A stretch of 64,000 nucleotides of DNA from Macrotis lagotis (lineage: Eukaryota > Chordata > Mammalia > Peramelemorphia > Peramelidae), in NCBI RefSeq assembly GCF_037893015.1, contig NC_133661.1:189299991-189363990 (forward strand). Direction: 5' to 3'. This document shows, piece by piece, positions 12,457-23,589 of this stretch. The number at the start of each line of letters is the position of its first letter. Position 1 is the first letter of the stretch. Below the pieces are notes generated by a model. The model saw only the letters and a list, made by a program, of their open reading frames with translations, was not told where the DNA came from and searched no databases. Both the position numbers and the translations under genes were made by a program.

Positions 12457-12502
<46 letters not shown>
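12450..12502. repeat. (GA)n microsatellite
   Basis: 'ggagggaggga' leads into roughly 20 uninterrupted GA units. Confidence 0.9.
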
Positions 12503-12505
<3 letters not shown>

Positions 12506-14339
12506 AAACCAAACTCAACTTTAAGACCAATTCTTCTATTCATTTTTTCATATTCTATTTATTACTTGGTCCTTTGTCCTGGCTAATGTTATTTACTCTT
12601 CAATTACTTTACTTCTTGTCTCTGCTCTTCTGGCAGATCTTATTCTTCCCCTATCCTTCATTTCCTTTTGTCCATCCACCTCTATGTCTATATCAAGATG
12701 ACCATATACTTGAGAGCCATAAACTGTTAACATGTAGCACAAATCAAAAATACAACCAGACACCTTTGGATTTTGAAAGAGTGAAACCAGGTAAAAACTT
12801 TAAGCCACAACTTTAGAGAAGGCTTGAATCCAAAGACCAAAATGGGAAGCATACCAGGAATAGCAGAGTGACTCAGAATAAAGCCCAGTGAATTGTTCAT
12901 ATATAAAGTAATAAATAACAATATCCCTAAATTTGTTTACTAACTTGAGGTCAGAAAATAAAGATGTTTTACCATATATATGGGTTCCCTATGACCAAAA
13001 ACTTCTTAGTTGATAAGAGGTTCTCTTCTCTCTATTTTGATTTGACAATAGAAGAGATAAACAGATTATATGGTTGCTAAATGGACATCTGGATTTATGC
13101 AAGATAATCACACTTCTGTGACATATATTCACTTCGGGAGGAAATACGGACAAGGTTCATGAAGAAGAATCACATGCTATGTACCTATGGGACCTCTTGA
13201 TGAATTGAGTCTTCCTAAACTCAGAGCATCATTTGGCACTAGACTTTTTTTTCAAATTTTAAACCAAGAACAACTCAATCCAATTAGGAAACCCCCAAGT
13301 GGGATATATTTTTAAGGCTCCTCACCTTCAGCTATGGGTTTAAATGAAATATCTATGAACCTGGATCACACACCTCCCATATCCCTACCTATTAAAAAGC
13401 ATATATTCTTGCATTCTAATTTGGAAGACAACACATATGTAAAGAGTCTACTCCAGGACAGATGGAAAAGTTTCTTAACCCTTTCAGTTCAGTGGCAAAA
13501 ACAAAGAGTAATTCCTGTTCTTTAATGTTATTCCTCTTCTAACAGTTGGCAACATGTAAGGATGACTGATCCATTCTCTATTGAAACTGCTTGACTAAAT
13601 GATTAACTTCAGTTGGTTGGTTTGGAAACAAGACCTGTGATGTGGGGATGCCACCACTTCCAGGATTCTTGTTTGTCAGTCTATTGGTGCCAGTTGGTCC
13701 ACAATTTTTGTTGATGATAAGAAAAATAGATTCCTCTTCCACAGTGATTTATGGCATCAATCATGGCTACAAGGGCCTGGAAGGAAGCATATCTAATAGC
13801 AAGGGGAAACTATTATTCCCAAAGCACTTGGGTTCAGCATCACACTTATTCTCTCTATATCTGAATCTATATATCTATATATCTATTTTATCTGAAGTCA
13901 GATTATAATGTCACAACTTGAATCTTATTAGATTAGAAGTTATGGTAATGTCAGGTTGTGAAGAATTTTGAGTGTTTGAAAGAGGGATTTGAACTTTACT
14001 TTGAAACTACTAGGCAATCACAAGATATTTTCAGGAAGATAAGTGACATGACAAGATTGGATGGTGGTGACTAAAAAAAAGAGGAGAAAAAATGTGAAAT
14101 AAGGAGGACTACTTAAGAAGGTAATTACCATTCTCCCCAGTGGATAGGAATGGAAAAGTACTCAGGTGGTAATAGTTGAAAGAGATTTTAAGAGAAGATT
14201 TAGCAAATGACTTATGAGGAAAAAGGTAGATAACTAAAGTAAAAATGACTAAGGACCATACCAAAGCTAAAGATTGGAGTCAATTCTCAGTTATTTGAGC
14301 AACAAAATGGAAGACTATTTTTTTGATCATCATTTTCTC
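12503..14339. other. Unassigned intergenic sequence with old repeat traces
   Basis: No coding domain is recognised. The part at about 13960-14100 ('ttgaactttactttgaaact', 'gtgacatgacaagattggat') resembles a widespread old repeat whose consensus reads like '..ctttattctgaaggcaatrggrrgccactgaag..gtgacatgatcaga'. I cannot name its class. The rest shows nothing I can support. Confidence 0.4.
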
Positions 14340-14690
14340 TTAAAGTTCTCCAAAACAGAAATTATTGCCCAAAGATAAAGTCACTTCAGCTATCTCCAGG
14401 AAAACACAAAATCCAAAAGAAGATTTTTTTAAAACCCTAAGAAAATGGCACTTATTAACCCTGAGCTCAATCAACACTCCTTCCCAAACTGATGACTAGC
14501 CATGAAGAAGTGAGGTGATAGTAGGACGTCCAAAGACACTACATAGGATTAAAATAAAATCCATTCAGATGAGCACCCACAATATTTCCCTCCAAATAAC
14601 TTTGAAATAATACCTCACATATAATTTTAGAATGGCAGAACCAACAAAGGTTAGACTGAGACATCTTCAAGCCCCAATTGTTTTTATTGA
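14340..14690 (+). repeat. Interspersed repeat of unknown class (unit A)
   Basis: The 120 bases from about 14563 recur at 15672-15790 with roughly three quarters identity: 'cagatgag', 'tttccctccaaa', 'acctcacat', 'aattttaga', 'gacagaacca/ggcagaacca'. The unit immediately precedes the 3' end of an antisense L1. It may be part of a known marsupial repeat that I cannot name. Confidence 0.5.
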
Positions 14691-15671
14691 TGGTATATTT
14701 TATTTTTCCCATTTTATGTTATTAAAAATTTTCAACATTCATTCACTTGCATATTTATAAGTTACACAATTTTCTTCCACCCTGCCCTCCCACCCCCATT
14801 CTCTCAATGGAGAACAGTCTATTGAAATATGTAGACAAACATTTGTGTTTAACATGTTTACATATTAGTCACTTTGTGCATGAAGAATTAGGACTAGGGG
14901 GAGAGAAAGGGAACCATGAGATAGGAAGGAAAAGCAGAAGAAAATTTTTTTTAAAAAAATGAACATAGTGTTCATTCAGATTCTATGGATTATTTGGTTT
15001 TTGATTTTTTTCATCTGTATGTGGATGGTGTTGTCATAATAGGTCTTCCAATCTTGCCCAAACTCTCTGAACTGCTGAGAGGAGCTGCATCCATCAAAGT
15101 TGAACAACTCCCAGTGTTGTTATTAATGTATTCATTATTCTCTTGGTTCTTCTCCTTTTGATCACCATCAGATCCTATAATTCATTCCATGTTTCTCTAG
15201 TTTGATCATTCATGGTTTCTTATAGAACAATAGTATTCTATAGTATTCATGTACCATGCCTTGTTTATCTGTTCCACAATTGATGGGCATTCCCTCAATT
15301 TTCAATATTTTGCCACTACAAAAAGAGTTGCTATGAATATTTTTGAACATGTGGAACTTTTCCCATTTGTATGAATTCTTTTGGATACAGGTCTAGTATT
15401 GTTATTACTGAGTCAAAGGGTCAAAATAAGTTTTCTTACTCTTTAGACATAGTTCCATATTGCTCTCCAGAATGATTGGATTAGATCATAACTTTACCAA
15501 CATTGTGTTAATGTCTCAATCTTTCCATAATCACTTCCAACATTTTTTGTTTTCCCTTTTTGTCATCTTGGCCAATTTGATCTGTGTGAGGTATACCTCC
15601 AAATTGCTTTAATTTACATTTCTCTAATTAATAATAATTTGGAACATTTTTTCATATGATTATATGAAGTT

Positions 15672-15798
15672 CAGATGAGTTCTCCCAACATTTCCCTCCA
15701 AACAATTTTAATATAACACCTCACATCTAATTTTAGAAGGACAGAACCAATGAGAGATAAGACTAAGATATTTTCCAGCACAAGGAGATTATTTTTTT
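15672..15798 (+). repeat. Second copy of unknown repeat (unit B) inside L1
   Basis: This is the counterpart of the unit at 14563-14680, in the same orientation, and it breaks the L1 3' UTR. After the SINE that split it, the unit seems to continue at about 16064-16100 ('cagtagaccttcccaacctg'). Confidence 0.5.
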
Positions 15799-15813
15799 AA
15801 ATTGATATTGTAT

Positions 15814-16048
15814 AGGGGTGGCTAGGTGGCACAGTGGAGGGGAAGCTAGATGGCATAGGGGATAGAGCACCAACCCAGGAGTCAGGAATATCTGAGGTCA
15901 AATCCAGTCTCAGACACTTAATAATTTCCTAGCTGCATGGCCTTGGGCAAGCCACTTAAGCCCATTGTCTTGCCAAAAATACCTAAAATAAATGAATAAA
16001 TAAATAAACAAGCATACAAATCAATAACAAATAGATAGATAAATAAAT
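15814..16048 (+). mobile_element. tRNA-derived marsupial SINE with doubled head, 15-bp TSD
   Basis: The SINE body 'gctagatggcataggggatagagcac...cttgggcaagccacttaagc' is preceded by a second, partial head 'ggggtggctaggtggcacag'. The 3' tail is A-rich, with 'aaataaataaat' and 'agatagat' runs. A target-site duplication 'aaattgatattgtat' flanks it at 15799-15813 and 16049-16063, which defines the ends. Confidence 0.9.
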
Positions 16049-17613
16049 AAATTGATATTGTATGTTAAAAAATCAGTAGACCTTCCCAACCTGACTACCA
16101 GTAGGGAAGAAATGCCTATTCATTTGAAAACTGCCTGTTCATATCCTTTGACCATTTAAAAAACTGGGGAATGACTTGTAACCTCATAAACTTTATTCAA
16201 TTCTCTCCATATATTTTAGAAATGAAACCTTTATGAGAAGCTCTAACTGGGAAAATTGTTTCCGTGCTTTCTGTTTTTCTTATAATCTTGTCATTGTTGT
16301 TTCTAATTAGTGGAAAAGCTTTTTAATTTAATATAGTCAAAACCATGTTTTTTCAATTTATAATATATTTTATTTCTTGTTCAGTCCTAAATTTCTCAAC
16401 TTTCAATGGATCTGACAGATAAGAATATTTCTTGATTTGTTCATTGATCAGTGGAACTACCCTTTATGTCTAAATCCTGTATATCTTTTGACCTTATTTT
16501 TGGAATAGGGTATGAGATGTGGGTCTAAGCCTAGTTTTTGCCATATTATTTTCCAGTTCTCCTAACAATTTTTGGTGAATAGTGGGTTCTTTATGCCAGG
16601 AGATTAATGGCAAACAAAAGATTACTATAGTCATTTATTATCACTTCTTTTGTACCTATCCTAATCTATTGGTCCTTTGCTTTATTTCTTTCCAGTACAG
16701 GAAGTTTTGATGACTAACATTTTAGAGTATAGTTTTTGATTACATTCCTTTACATTTTTTTTATGAGTTCCCTTGATATTCTTGACATTTTGTTGCTCCA
16801 GATGAATTTTGTTACTATTTTTTTCTGGTTCTGCAAAATACATATTTGGTATTTTGACTGGTATGAAATTGAATAAGCCATTTAATTTGGGTAGAATTGA
16901 CATTTTTATTAAATTAGCTCAATCTAATCATAAGTAAATGATATTTTTCTAATTGTTTAGATATGACATTATTTGTGTAAAAAAGTGTTTTGTTATTGTG
17001 TTCATATAGTTTCTGGGTTTGTCTTGAGAAGTCAATTCCCAGGTATTTTATGTTGTCTGCAGTTACTTTAAATGGAATTTCTGTTTCTACCTCTCACTCT
17101 AATATTGTTTGTGGGTTTATTTTATATCCTGCTACTTTGTTGAATTTGTTAATTGTTTGAAGTATTTTAAGATGATTTTCCAGGGTTCTCTAAAGTATAC
17201 CATCATTTTATCTACCAAGAAGGAAATTTTGTTTCCTCATTGTTAATTCCAATTCCTTCAATTTTGCGTTCTACTTTTATTTTAATACTTTATTAAATAA
17301 GTATTGGTGATAATGGTCATCCTTGTTTCACCCCGATCTTATTGGAAATGCTTCTATAAAGCATTATATAAATATTTGTTGATGCTTCCCTGGAGTCTGA
17401 GCATTTATGGTTTCTTATAGAATCATAGTTTTCCATAATATTCATGTACCATAACTTATTTAGCCATTAGCCACCTGATGGTCATCCCCTCAATTTCCAA
17501 TTATCTGCCACTAGTTGCAAAGAATATTTTTGAATACCTTAGGGCTTTTCCCTTTTTTGATGATTTCTTCTGGATATAGACCTAGAATTGGAATTGCTAG
17601 GTCAAAGGGTATG

Positions 17614-17853
17614 TGTTGTGTGCAGGAATACTGCAAATCTTCATCACCTAGTGTCCTTGAGCACCACAACATTGATTTACTAAATGCCATGGGAGTGAGA
17701 GTGGATCAGGGACTGGGTAGGATATTTAAGCACTTGTATTTTGCTAAATAAATGGAGACCTTGTTGTACAAAGGGAAAACTTGTCTTCCTTGTCTCTTAC
17801 CCCTTCAATATTGACCTAGGGAAGGTTAGGTGAGCCCAGAAAGGGACTCAACA
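17614..17853 (+). mobile_element. Solo LTR of an endogenous retrovirus, 240 bp, 6-bp TSD
   Basis: A fossil of a retrovirus: only one LTR remains. It begins TGTTG and ends CAACA, and is flanked by the perfect 6-bp duplication 'ggtatg' (17608-17613 and 17854-17859). Inside are a TATA-like 'gatatttaag' and an AATAAA within 'gctaaataaatgg', which set the sense orientation as plus. It interrupts L1 3' UTR sequence that continues on both sides. A 6-bp duplication suits class II elements, but the family is not identified. Confidence 0.85.
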
Positions 17854-17904
17854 GGTATGAAAAGTTTTATTACTCTTTGGGCATAGTTCCATATTGCTCT
17901 CAAG

Positions 17905-17917
17905 AAAGGTTTGATTC
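17905..17917 (+). repeat. Left 13-bp target-site duplication of MSRB1 retrocopy
   Basis: 'aaaggtttgattc' is identical to 20070-20082. The L1 sequence on the left resumes directly after the right copy, which fixes the ends of the inserted mRNA copy. Confidence 0.92.
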
Positions 17918-18772
17918 GAGTGCGCTGTGGGAGCCCGCGGCTGCTCGTCACCATGTCTTTCTGCTCTTTTCGTGGAGAGGTTTTCCAGAACCACTTCGAG
18001 CCAGGTATCTACATATGTGCCAAGTGTAGCTATGAGCTCTTTGCCAGTTGCTCAAAGTATGACCATTCCTTTCCATGGCCAGCCTTCACTGAGATAATAC
18101 ATGCTTAACAGTGTGTCCAAGCATCCAGAGTTTGGTCGACCAGAAGCCTTAAAGGTGTCTTGTGGCAAGTGTGGCAATGGCCTGGGTCATGAGTTTATCA
18201 ATGATGGACCAAAGAAGGGCCAGTATCGCTTCTGAATATTCAGTAGTTCTCTGAAGTTCATTCCTAAAGGCAATGAAACTTCAGCCCCAAAGGGAAAGTA
18301 AGGAGGTAATACTGGTTATGGACACATTGCAACTACCAACTTGCTTTGAAGTCATTGATTGGAATTGGAGTTCATAAAAGTTCAGACCTGTGGATCTAGA
18401 GGCCACTGAAGAAACAATAAAGACCTTGAGATCAGAAGATCCTAAATGGCAAGAAGGGGATCTTTGAAGCCATGTAGTCCAGCCCCTTCCTGTGCACCTG
18501 AAACAAAGGAAGGCTAAAGAAGTAAATTGAAGTGAAGAAGGCCACACAAGGGATGGTAGAGAGGGGATTTAAATCCAAATCCACTAAGTTCCAATCCAAC
18601 ACAGTTTCCAAGGTTATGGATTACCTCTCCTCATTTCCTTTAGGTAGTATCTATCTAGAAAATGAACAATATTTAGGGAATGATCAGAGGAGAAAAAAAC
18701 TCAATGAGGAACACCTACCTATTGCATCGGAGCTAAATTGGATTTATTTTTTAGAAAAGGTGTAAATTCCAA

Positions 18773-18843
<71 letters not shown>

Positions 18844-20072
18844 TAAATATATTATATATATATATTAAAAACTTAGATTTTCCTAAACCTTTGACCATAA
18901 GTAGATAGAATTTTTAGTGTGAGCCAAACACTTCCTGTTTAATTTCATCATATTCTTTATAAGTGTGCCCTCTCACTTCCTGAGGTTTCAGATGATGGTC
19001 TTCTGAACTTAATGTGGTCTAGTTTTGAAGAAGATTTTGATTGACTTTAAGTAACATAAACCAGATTTCCACGAAGATTTTGTGAAGAATACAAATCCTG
19101 AAAATCTTATCCTGTTATTTTGATTTGGGGTCACAGTATGAATTAACATGGTTAAACCCTTCTAGGATGACCAAGGTGATGAAGGTTAGTGACCAAGTCA
19201 GAAAACAGGACAGAAGTTTTTTTCAATTTTGATTTGCATGTAATGAATTTTAAAGATATATTTTTAAAACATTTCACTGCAACTTGTGTTTCTTGGACTT
19301 AAGAAACACATAGTTGGTCAATTACCTCTGAATGTGGAAAGGGCTACTTCATTTTCCACATTTAAGCATTTTGTCCTTCCATTATTGCTCAGCACCACCT
19401 TCATTTTAATGATCAATTTTCATTTTCCTGACAGAGAGGGAAAAAGCCTCATGGATTTTTTTTGTCTTGTCAATTCCCATAGATGAATTGAAGAGAAGGT
19501 CCTTTACTGTTTTATAATTCCTAAGTCATACTGTCTTTCTTGACGAGACTGCCAAGGTCTTCATTTGCTGATAAGAATAGCATATTTTAGACCTGTTGAC
19601 TCAGACAATGTAAAGTTCTTAGAAATCTATCATAAGTGTTAGAGACTGGTTCATTTTCAGGAAGGAAGATATCCATCATTATGGCTCCCATGTACTTCAT
19701 AAATTCTCCTGTATACTTGTCACCTTTTTGTAAAGAGATGACACTGAGCAATATGTATCATCCTTCAAAAGATTTTTTAACCATTCTATTATCTCAGATT
19801 TGGAGACAGAAAGATCTTGGTTCCAAATTTATTTCTGGCATTGACTGTGCATCTATGAGCACTTAATCTCTCTGAGACTCAGGCAACTCTCTAAAATTTA
19901 TTTTTCTAAGTTAAGCACAGCTGCTGTCCATACCCATAAAAATCACAGCTCCTTGAAGTGTCCTCATGTTTTCTTGTCTATATGACAATGATTGGATAAA
20001 AAATATCACTTCACAGTTTTAAAAAATCATTATGTAGAATAAAAGTATGAATCATTTTGAGTCAAAAAAAAA
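17918..20072 (+). pseudogene. MSRB1: Processed retrocopy of MSRB1 (selenoprotein R/X), frame broken
   Basis: The parent is methionine-R-sulfoxide reductase B1, a zinc-binding selenoenzyme that repairs oxidised methionine. The copy is intronless. A 35-base GC-rich 5' UTR leads to the ATG at 17953. The protein begins [18 protein letters not shown] and carries the zinc pair C22/C25 ('CAKC'). After one inserted base near 18105, which brings a TAA into frame at 18106-18108, the second pair 'CGKCGNG' is still readable, as is 'RF-UGA-IFSSSLKF'. The UGA at 18233-18235 (codon 94) is the selenocysteine codon of the family. The natural stop is at 18299-18301, giving 115 codons against 116 aa in human MSRB1. 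The 3' UTR runs to an AATAAA at 20038-20043, then nine A at 20064-20072 and the 13-bp duplication. The UTR contains a MIR-like piece (about 18425-18600) and a TA microsatellite. No SECIS hairpin was identified by eye. Confidence 0.93.
18773..18866. repeat. (TG)n(TA)n microsatellite in the MSRB1 retrocopy 3' UTR
   Basis: About seven TG units pass into more than 25 TA units with a few interruptions. It lies wholly inside the retrocopy, so it either came with the mRNA or grew after insertion. Confidence 0.9.
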
Positions 20073-20082
20073 GGTTTGATTC
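20070..20082 (+). repeat. Right 13-bp target-site duplication of MSRB1 retrocopy
   Basis: 'aaaggtttgattc' follows the poly-A tract and shares its first three A with it. It is followed by 'attcacaactcc', the continuation of the interrupted L1. Confidence 0.9.
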
Positions 20083-21650
20083 ATTCACAACTCCATCATC
20101 AATGCATCAATGTTCTGATCCTCCCACAAGCTCTTCAAGATTGGTCAATTTCCATTTCTATAATCTTGACCAAACTGATAGGTGTGAGGTAATAACTCAT
20201 TGTTGTTTTAATTTGCATTCCTCTAATCAATGATGATTTGGAACATTTTTTCATAAAATTATATTTAACTCTAATTTCTTCATTTGAAAACTGTTCATAT
20301 CCATTGATCATTTATCAATTAGGGAATGACTTGTTATCTTATAAAGTTGATGCATTCTCTATATATATTTTAGAAATGAGACCTTTATCAGAAGTAATTG
20401 TGATGATTGTTTCCCCAGCTTTCTGCTTTACTTCTAATTTTGGCAGCATTAACTTGATTGGTGCAAAAAAATATCTTTTCAATTTACTAAAGTCAAAATA
20501 ATTCATTTTGCAGATTATAATGTCCTCTAATTCTTGTTTAGTCATGACTTTATCCCCCTTTCCATAGATCTGATAGAGAGAGTATTTCCTGCTCCATTAA
20601 TTAATCTATGGTGTCATTCTTTAATGTCTAAATCCTGTATCCATTTTGACCTTATTTTGGTATAGGGTATGAGATCTCAAATCTAAGCCTAGTTTTTGCC
20701 ATACTATTTTCCAGTTTTCCCAACAGTGTTTGTCAAATAGTGAGTTCTTAGCCCAGAAGCTGATGTCTTTGTGTTTGTCAAATATTAGATTGCTGTAGTC
20801 ATTTATTACTGTTCCTCTAAATATATCCTAATCCTTTAAGCCATTACTCTATTTTTTAACCACACCAGGCAGTTTTGATGACTGCTGCTTTATCAGGTAG
20901 TTTTAGATCTGGTAGAACTAGGCCACCTCCCTTTACATATTTTTTTTTCATCAGTTCCCTTACCATTCTTGCCCTTTTGTTGCTCCAGATGAATTTTCTT
21001 ACGCCACCCCCCAGCTTGGTAAAGTAGTCATTTGGTAGTTTGACTGGTATGTCCCTGAATGAGTAATTTAATTTGGGTAGAATTGTCATTTTTATTATAT
21101 CAATTTGACCTAACCATGAACATTTGACATTTTTCCAATTATTTAGATCTGACTTTATTTGGGTGAGAAGTGCTTTATAAGTGTGTTCATACAGCTTCTG
21201 GGTTTTCATATGGTTTTTGAGGGAGGTAGATTCCCAATTATTTAATGTTGTCTATAATTATTTTCAATGGAATTTCTCTTTCTATCCCTTTCTCTTGGGC
21301 TTTGATGTTCATATATAGAAATCCTGATGATTTATGTGTGCTTATTTTATATCCTTCTACTTTGCTGAATTTGTTAATTGTTTCAAGTAATTTTTAAGAT
21401 GATTTTTTCTTGTGTTCTCTACGTATATAACCATATCCTCTGCAAAGAGTGAAAGTTTTGCTTACTCATTGCCAATTCTGAGTCATTCAATTCCTTTTTC
21501 TTCTCTTATAGCTGCAACTATCATATATAATATTATATTGAATAGTAACCATGATAATAGCCATCCTTGTTTCACCCCTGATTTTCTTGAAAATGCTCTG
21601 AGTTTTTTTCCTATTGCGTATAATATTTGCAGATGTGTTTAGATAGATAC

Positions 21651-22356
21651 TAGGTAGTATATATTATTAAACCCAAATGTCAGCTGTTCTCTCTCTGTGT
21701 CAGATCTTTTGAGTAGATTTATTCAGTGTTCAGACTCTTCCTTCTTTCCCTTCAACTATAATAGATCTTTGAGCCTCCACATTTGGTTTTATTTAAACAC
21801 TAATGCCTAGCCTTTTCCTGATATAATCCTTTTTATGTTTTGATTGTTTTAACCCTAACTTGTACTTACAACCCCTTTGTCAAATCATTAATCTTTTATC
21901 TGTCCTGTTTGAAAAAAGTTTTCTCAAAGGTAAATTACATGACTGAGAAGCAATCTTGCTTCATAGTCACTAATCACCCTCCCCTCTTCTATCTTAGAAG
22001 TACACTTCCAAAGAGATATAAATCATCAAATTAAATCACTTTATAACTCATCGCCTTTTCAAATACCCTCTGTAGACTCACAACCCTCATGATTCAAACT
22101 ATCATGCAAAGTCAAATCATTTCATGAACCATTTTTAGCAGCCCAAGTCCACTCCCTCCAATTGTAGCCAAAGAAGGGAACAAAGCAAAATTTCTTCATG
22201 TTTTTTTCATGTCCAGTTCCTCTAAGTATTCTCTCTCCCTCCTTCTCTGTCATACTCCAACCATAGTCCTACAAACCTCCCCAATCAAAGTCTGAAGTAT
22301 ACTTTCTCCCTCTTTAGCACCCCAACTATGGGACTAAAACCCTCATTACCTAAAAG
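21651..22356. other. Unassigned intergenic sequence
   Basis: Pyrimidine-rich sequence with no coding or repeat signature I can name. Confidence 0.4.
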
Positions 22357-22830
22357 CAGGGGTGTCCAAAATACCTCCTAGGAGCTGCATGAAGCCCCCA
22401 AGGTGACTTTATGCACCCTCCCTATGGATTTTAATTTTCAGGAGCAAAAAAATAAAAAAAATAATATGGAATGCATATTAAATTTTTAATTCCATCACTA
22501 ATAAGTTAGCTCATTGATGTTATTTTTTGGTGTTTTAAAGCAGTATTATGGATGAAACATTTCACATGGAATTTCCAGTCCATCTGTGAAATGCCTTCTC
22601 TCTGTATGATATAGACCAATCAGAATTCACCTACAATACTGTGTTGTCACTTTGTTTTGTGTTTGCTTTGTCCCTTCACTCCTTCACCTGTCTTATGGAT
22701 GACACAAGTTCCCCCACTTTCTAAGAAGTAATGAAGCAAAATTTTTACTTTTATATTGGTGTACTGCATTTTTTTATCCTCTGTGCCCCTCAAAAGCAGC
22801 CCTAAAATAATCTAAGGGTGGAGAGCCCTG
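22357..22830. mobile_element. Probable non-autonomous hAT-type DNA transposon, 474 bp
   Basis: The left end reads 'caggggtgtcca' and the right end, on the reverse strand, 'cagggctctcca'; 10 of 12 bases match. CAGGG..CCA ends are typical of hAT (Charlie-type) elements. The interior has no open frame of size. An 8-bp target duplication, which hAT elements normally leave, is not seen, so the call rests on the ends alone. Confidence 0.5.
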
Positions 22831-23011
22831 AAAGTAGGGATTAACACAAAATCACTTGCTAATCTCTTTGTGTCCCACCCCTCTAAGTATGTCCCCACCT
22901 TCTGCCTTTATTGCATTACAACCTTTTTAACTAAGGTATCTGGTAAAGTAAGGTCAATTCTGATTTAAATATGTGTAGAACTTAATCCATAAGTATTAGG
23001 GTAACCTGATC

Positions 23012-23160
23012 CACAAATGAATTCAGATGACTCTGGTGTAGTGGCAGGTGACTCAGCACAGCACCCCCTCACTCAAATCCAAATCATATGCTTGCTGTGC
23101 CATCACTTCTCCTGATTTCATGGTCTTCTTTGAGAATGAAAGACAAACATGAGAGTTGAA
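23012..23160 (+). mobile_element. SINE with 'gaaggacaaac' tail, sense (copy 1)
   Basis: 'gactcagcacagca', 'tcactcaaatccaaatcata', 'gtgccatcacttctcctgat', 'catggtcttctttgagaatgaa' and 'agacaaac' occur in order. The same series appears reversed at about 27262-27480 and 34845-35155, so this is a repeat family within the window. I do not name it with certainty. Confidence 0.7.
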
Positions 23161-23289
23161 TGAAAGGCATGGGAGACCTAGCACAGCATAGTGTAACCTC
23201 ATCAGAGCAAGTGTTGAATTAAGGCAACTCAAAGGAATTGTGAGATACTTGTTTAGAGCAAACACCCCAGGTATTCACCTGGACTACTT

Positions 23290-23425
23290 GTGCCCTACTT
23301 GTGCTAGGCATTGGTGTATTGTATTGCTCTGATCAGTTACAGTCAGACACACTGAAATTTAGCTCAAACATAATGATGTCATTTTGGTTTTCTTTGATAA
23401 AGAAGGACATTAACCAACCATAATC
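23290..23425 (+). mobile_element. SINE with 'gaaggac' tail, sense (copy 2, partial)
   Basis: It ends 'aatgatgtcattttggttttctttgataaagaaggac', the same 3' end as the copy at 23012-23160 and immediately downstream in the same orientation. The 5' half is not recognisable. Confidence 0.5.
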
Positions 23426-23589
23426 ATATCCTCTAATACAATGCCTTAAAATATATTCAATCTTTTAACAATCTGAAGGGAAATGCCATTTTCAAGAGTT
23501 ACAATATTATCTTCCCTTGCAGGGATGCTTACAATCTAATGTTTTTAACTAGCATTTGTTTTCTTTTCCCCCTTTCTCTTTCCCTTTTT

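Larger units (their letters stand above)
14690..17400 (-). mobile_element. L1 LINE, antisense: 3' UTR and ORF2 C-terminal half, interrupted
   Basis: From the left come the L1 3' UTR on the reverse strand ('tgatgggcattccctcaatt', 'ttgccactacaaaaagagtt', 'ccatattgctctccagaatg'), then from about 16100 the ORF2 C-terminal region. A piece of the reverse-strand frame at 16682-16903 reads MSILPKLNGLFNFIPVKIPN, the L1 'ILPKxxYxFxxIPIKLP' segment. The copy ends near 17400 within reverse transcriptase sequence. It is interrupted at about 15672-16100 by a repeat unit and a SINE, and its frames carry many stops. Confidence 0.85.
17405..21650 (-). mobile_element. L1 LINE, antisense: 3' UTR and ORF2 C-terminal half, split by a solo LTR and a retrocopy
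   Basis: L1 sequence is seen at 17405-17613, 17854-17917 and 20083-21650, with foreign insertions between. The reverse-strand frame at 20856-21209 reads the ORF2 C-terminal region ('KALLTQIKSDLNNWKNVKCS', '[20 protein letters not shown]', 'GGGLVLPDLKLPDKAAVIKT'), typical of L1 ORF2 downstream of the reverse transcriptase core. The left end repeats 3' UTR sequence already seen in the preceding copy, so the two are separate insertions in the same orientation. Confidence 0.88.

Noticed and set aside
18302-20063. SECIS element in the MSRB1 retrocopy
   Set aside because: Several ATGA and TGAT motifs exist, for example near 18991 and 19170, but no convincing stem with the AA loop could be built by eye.
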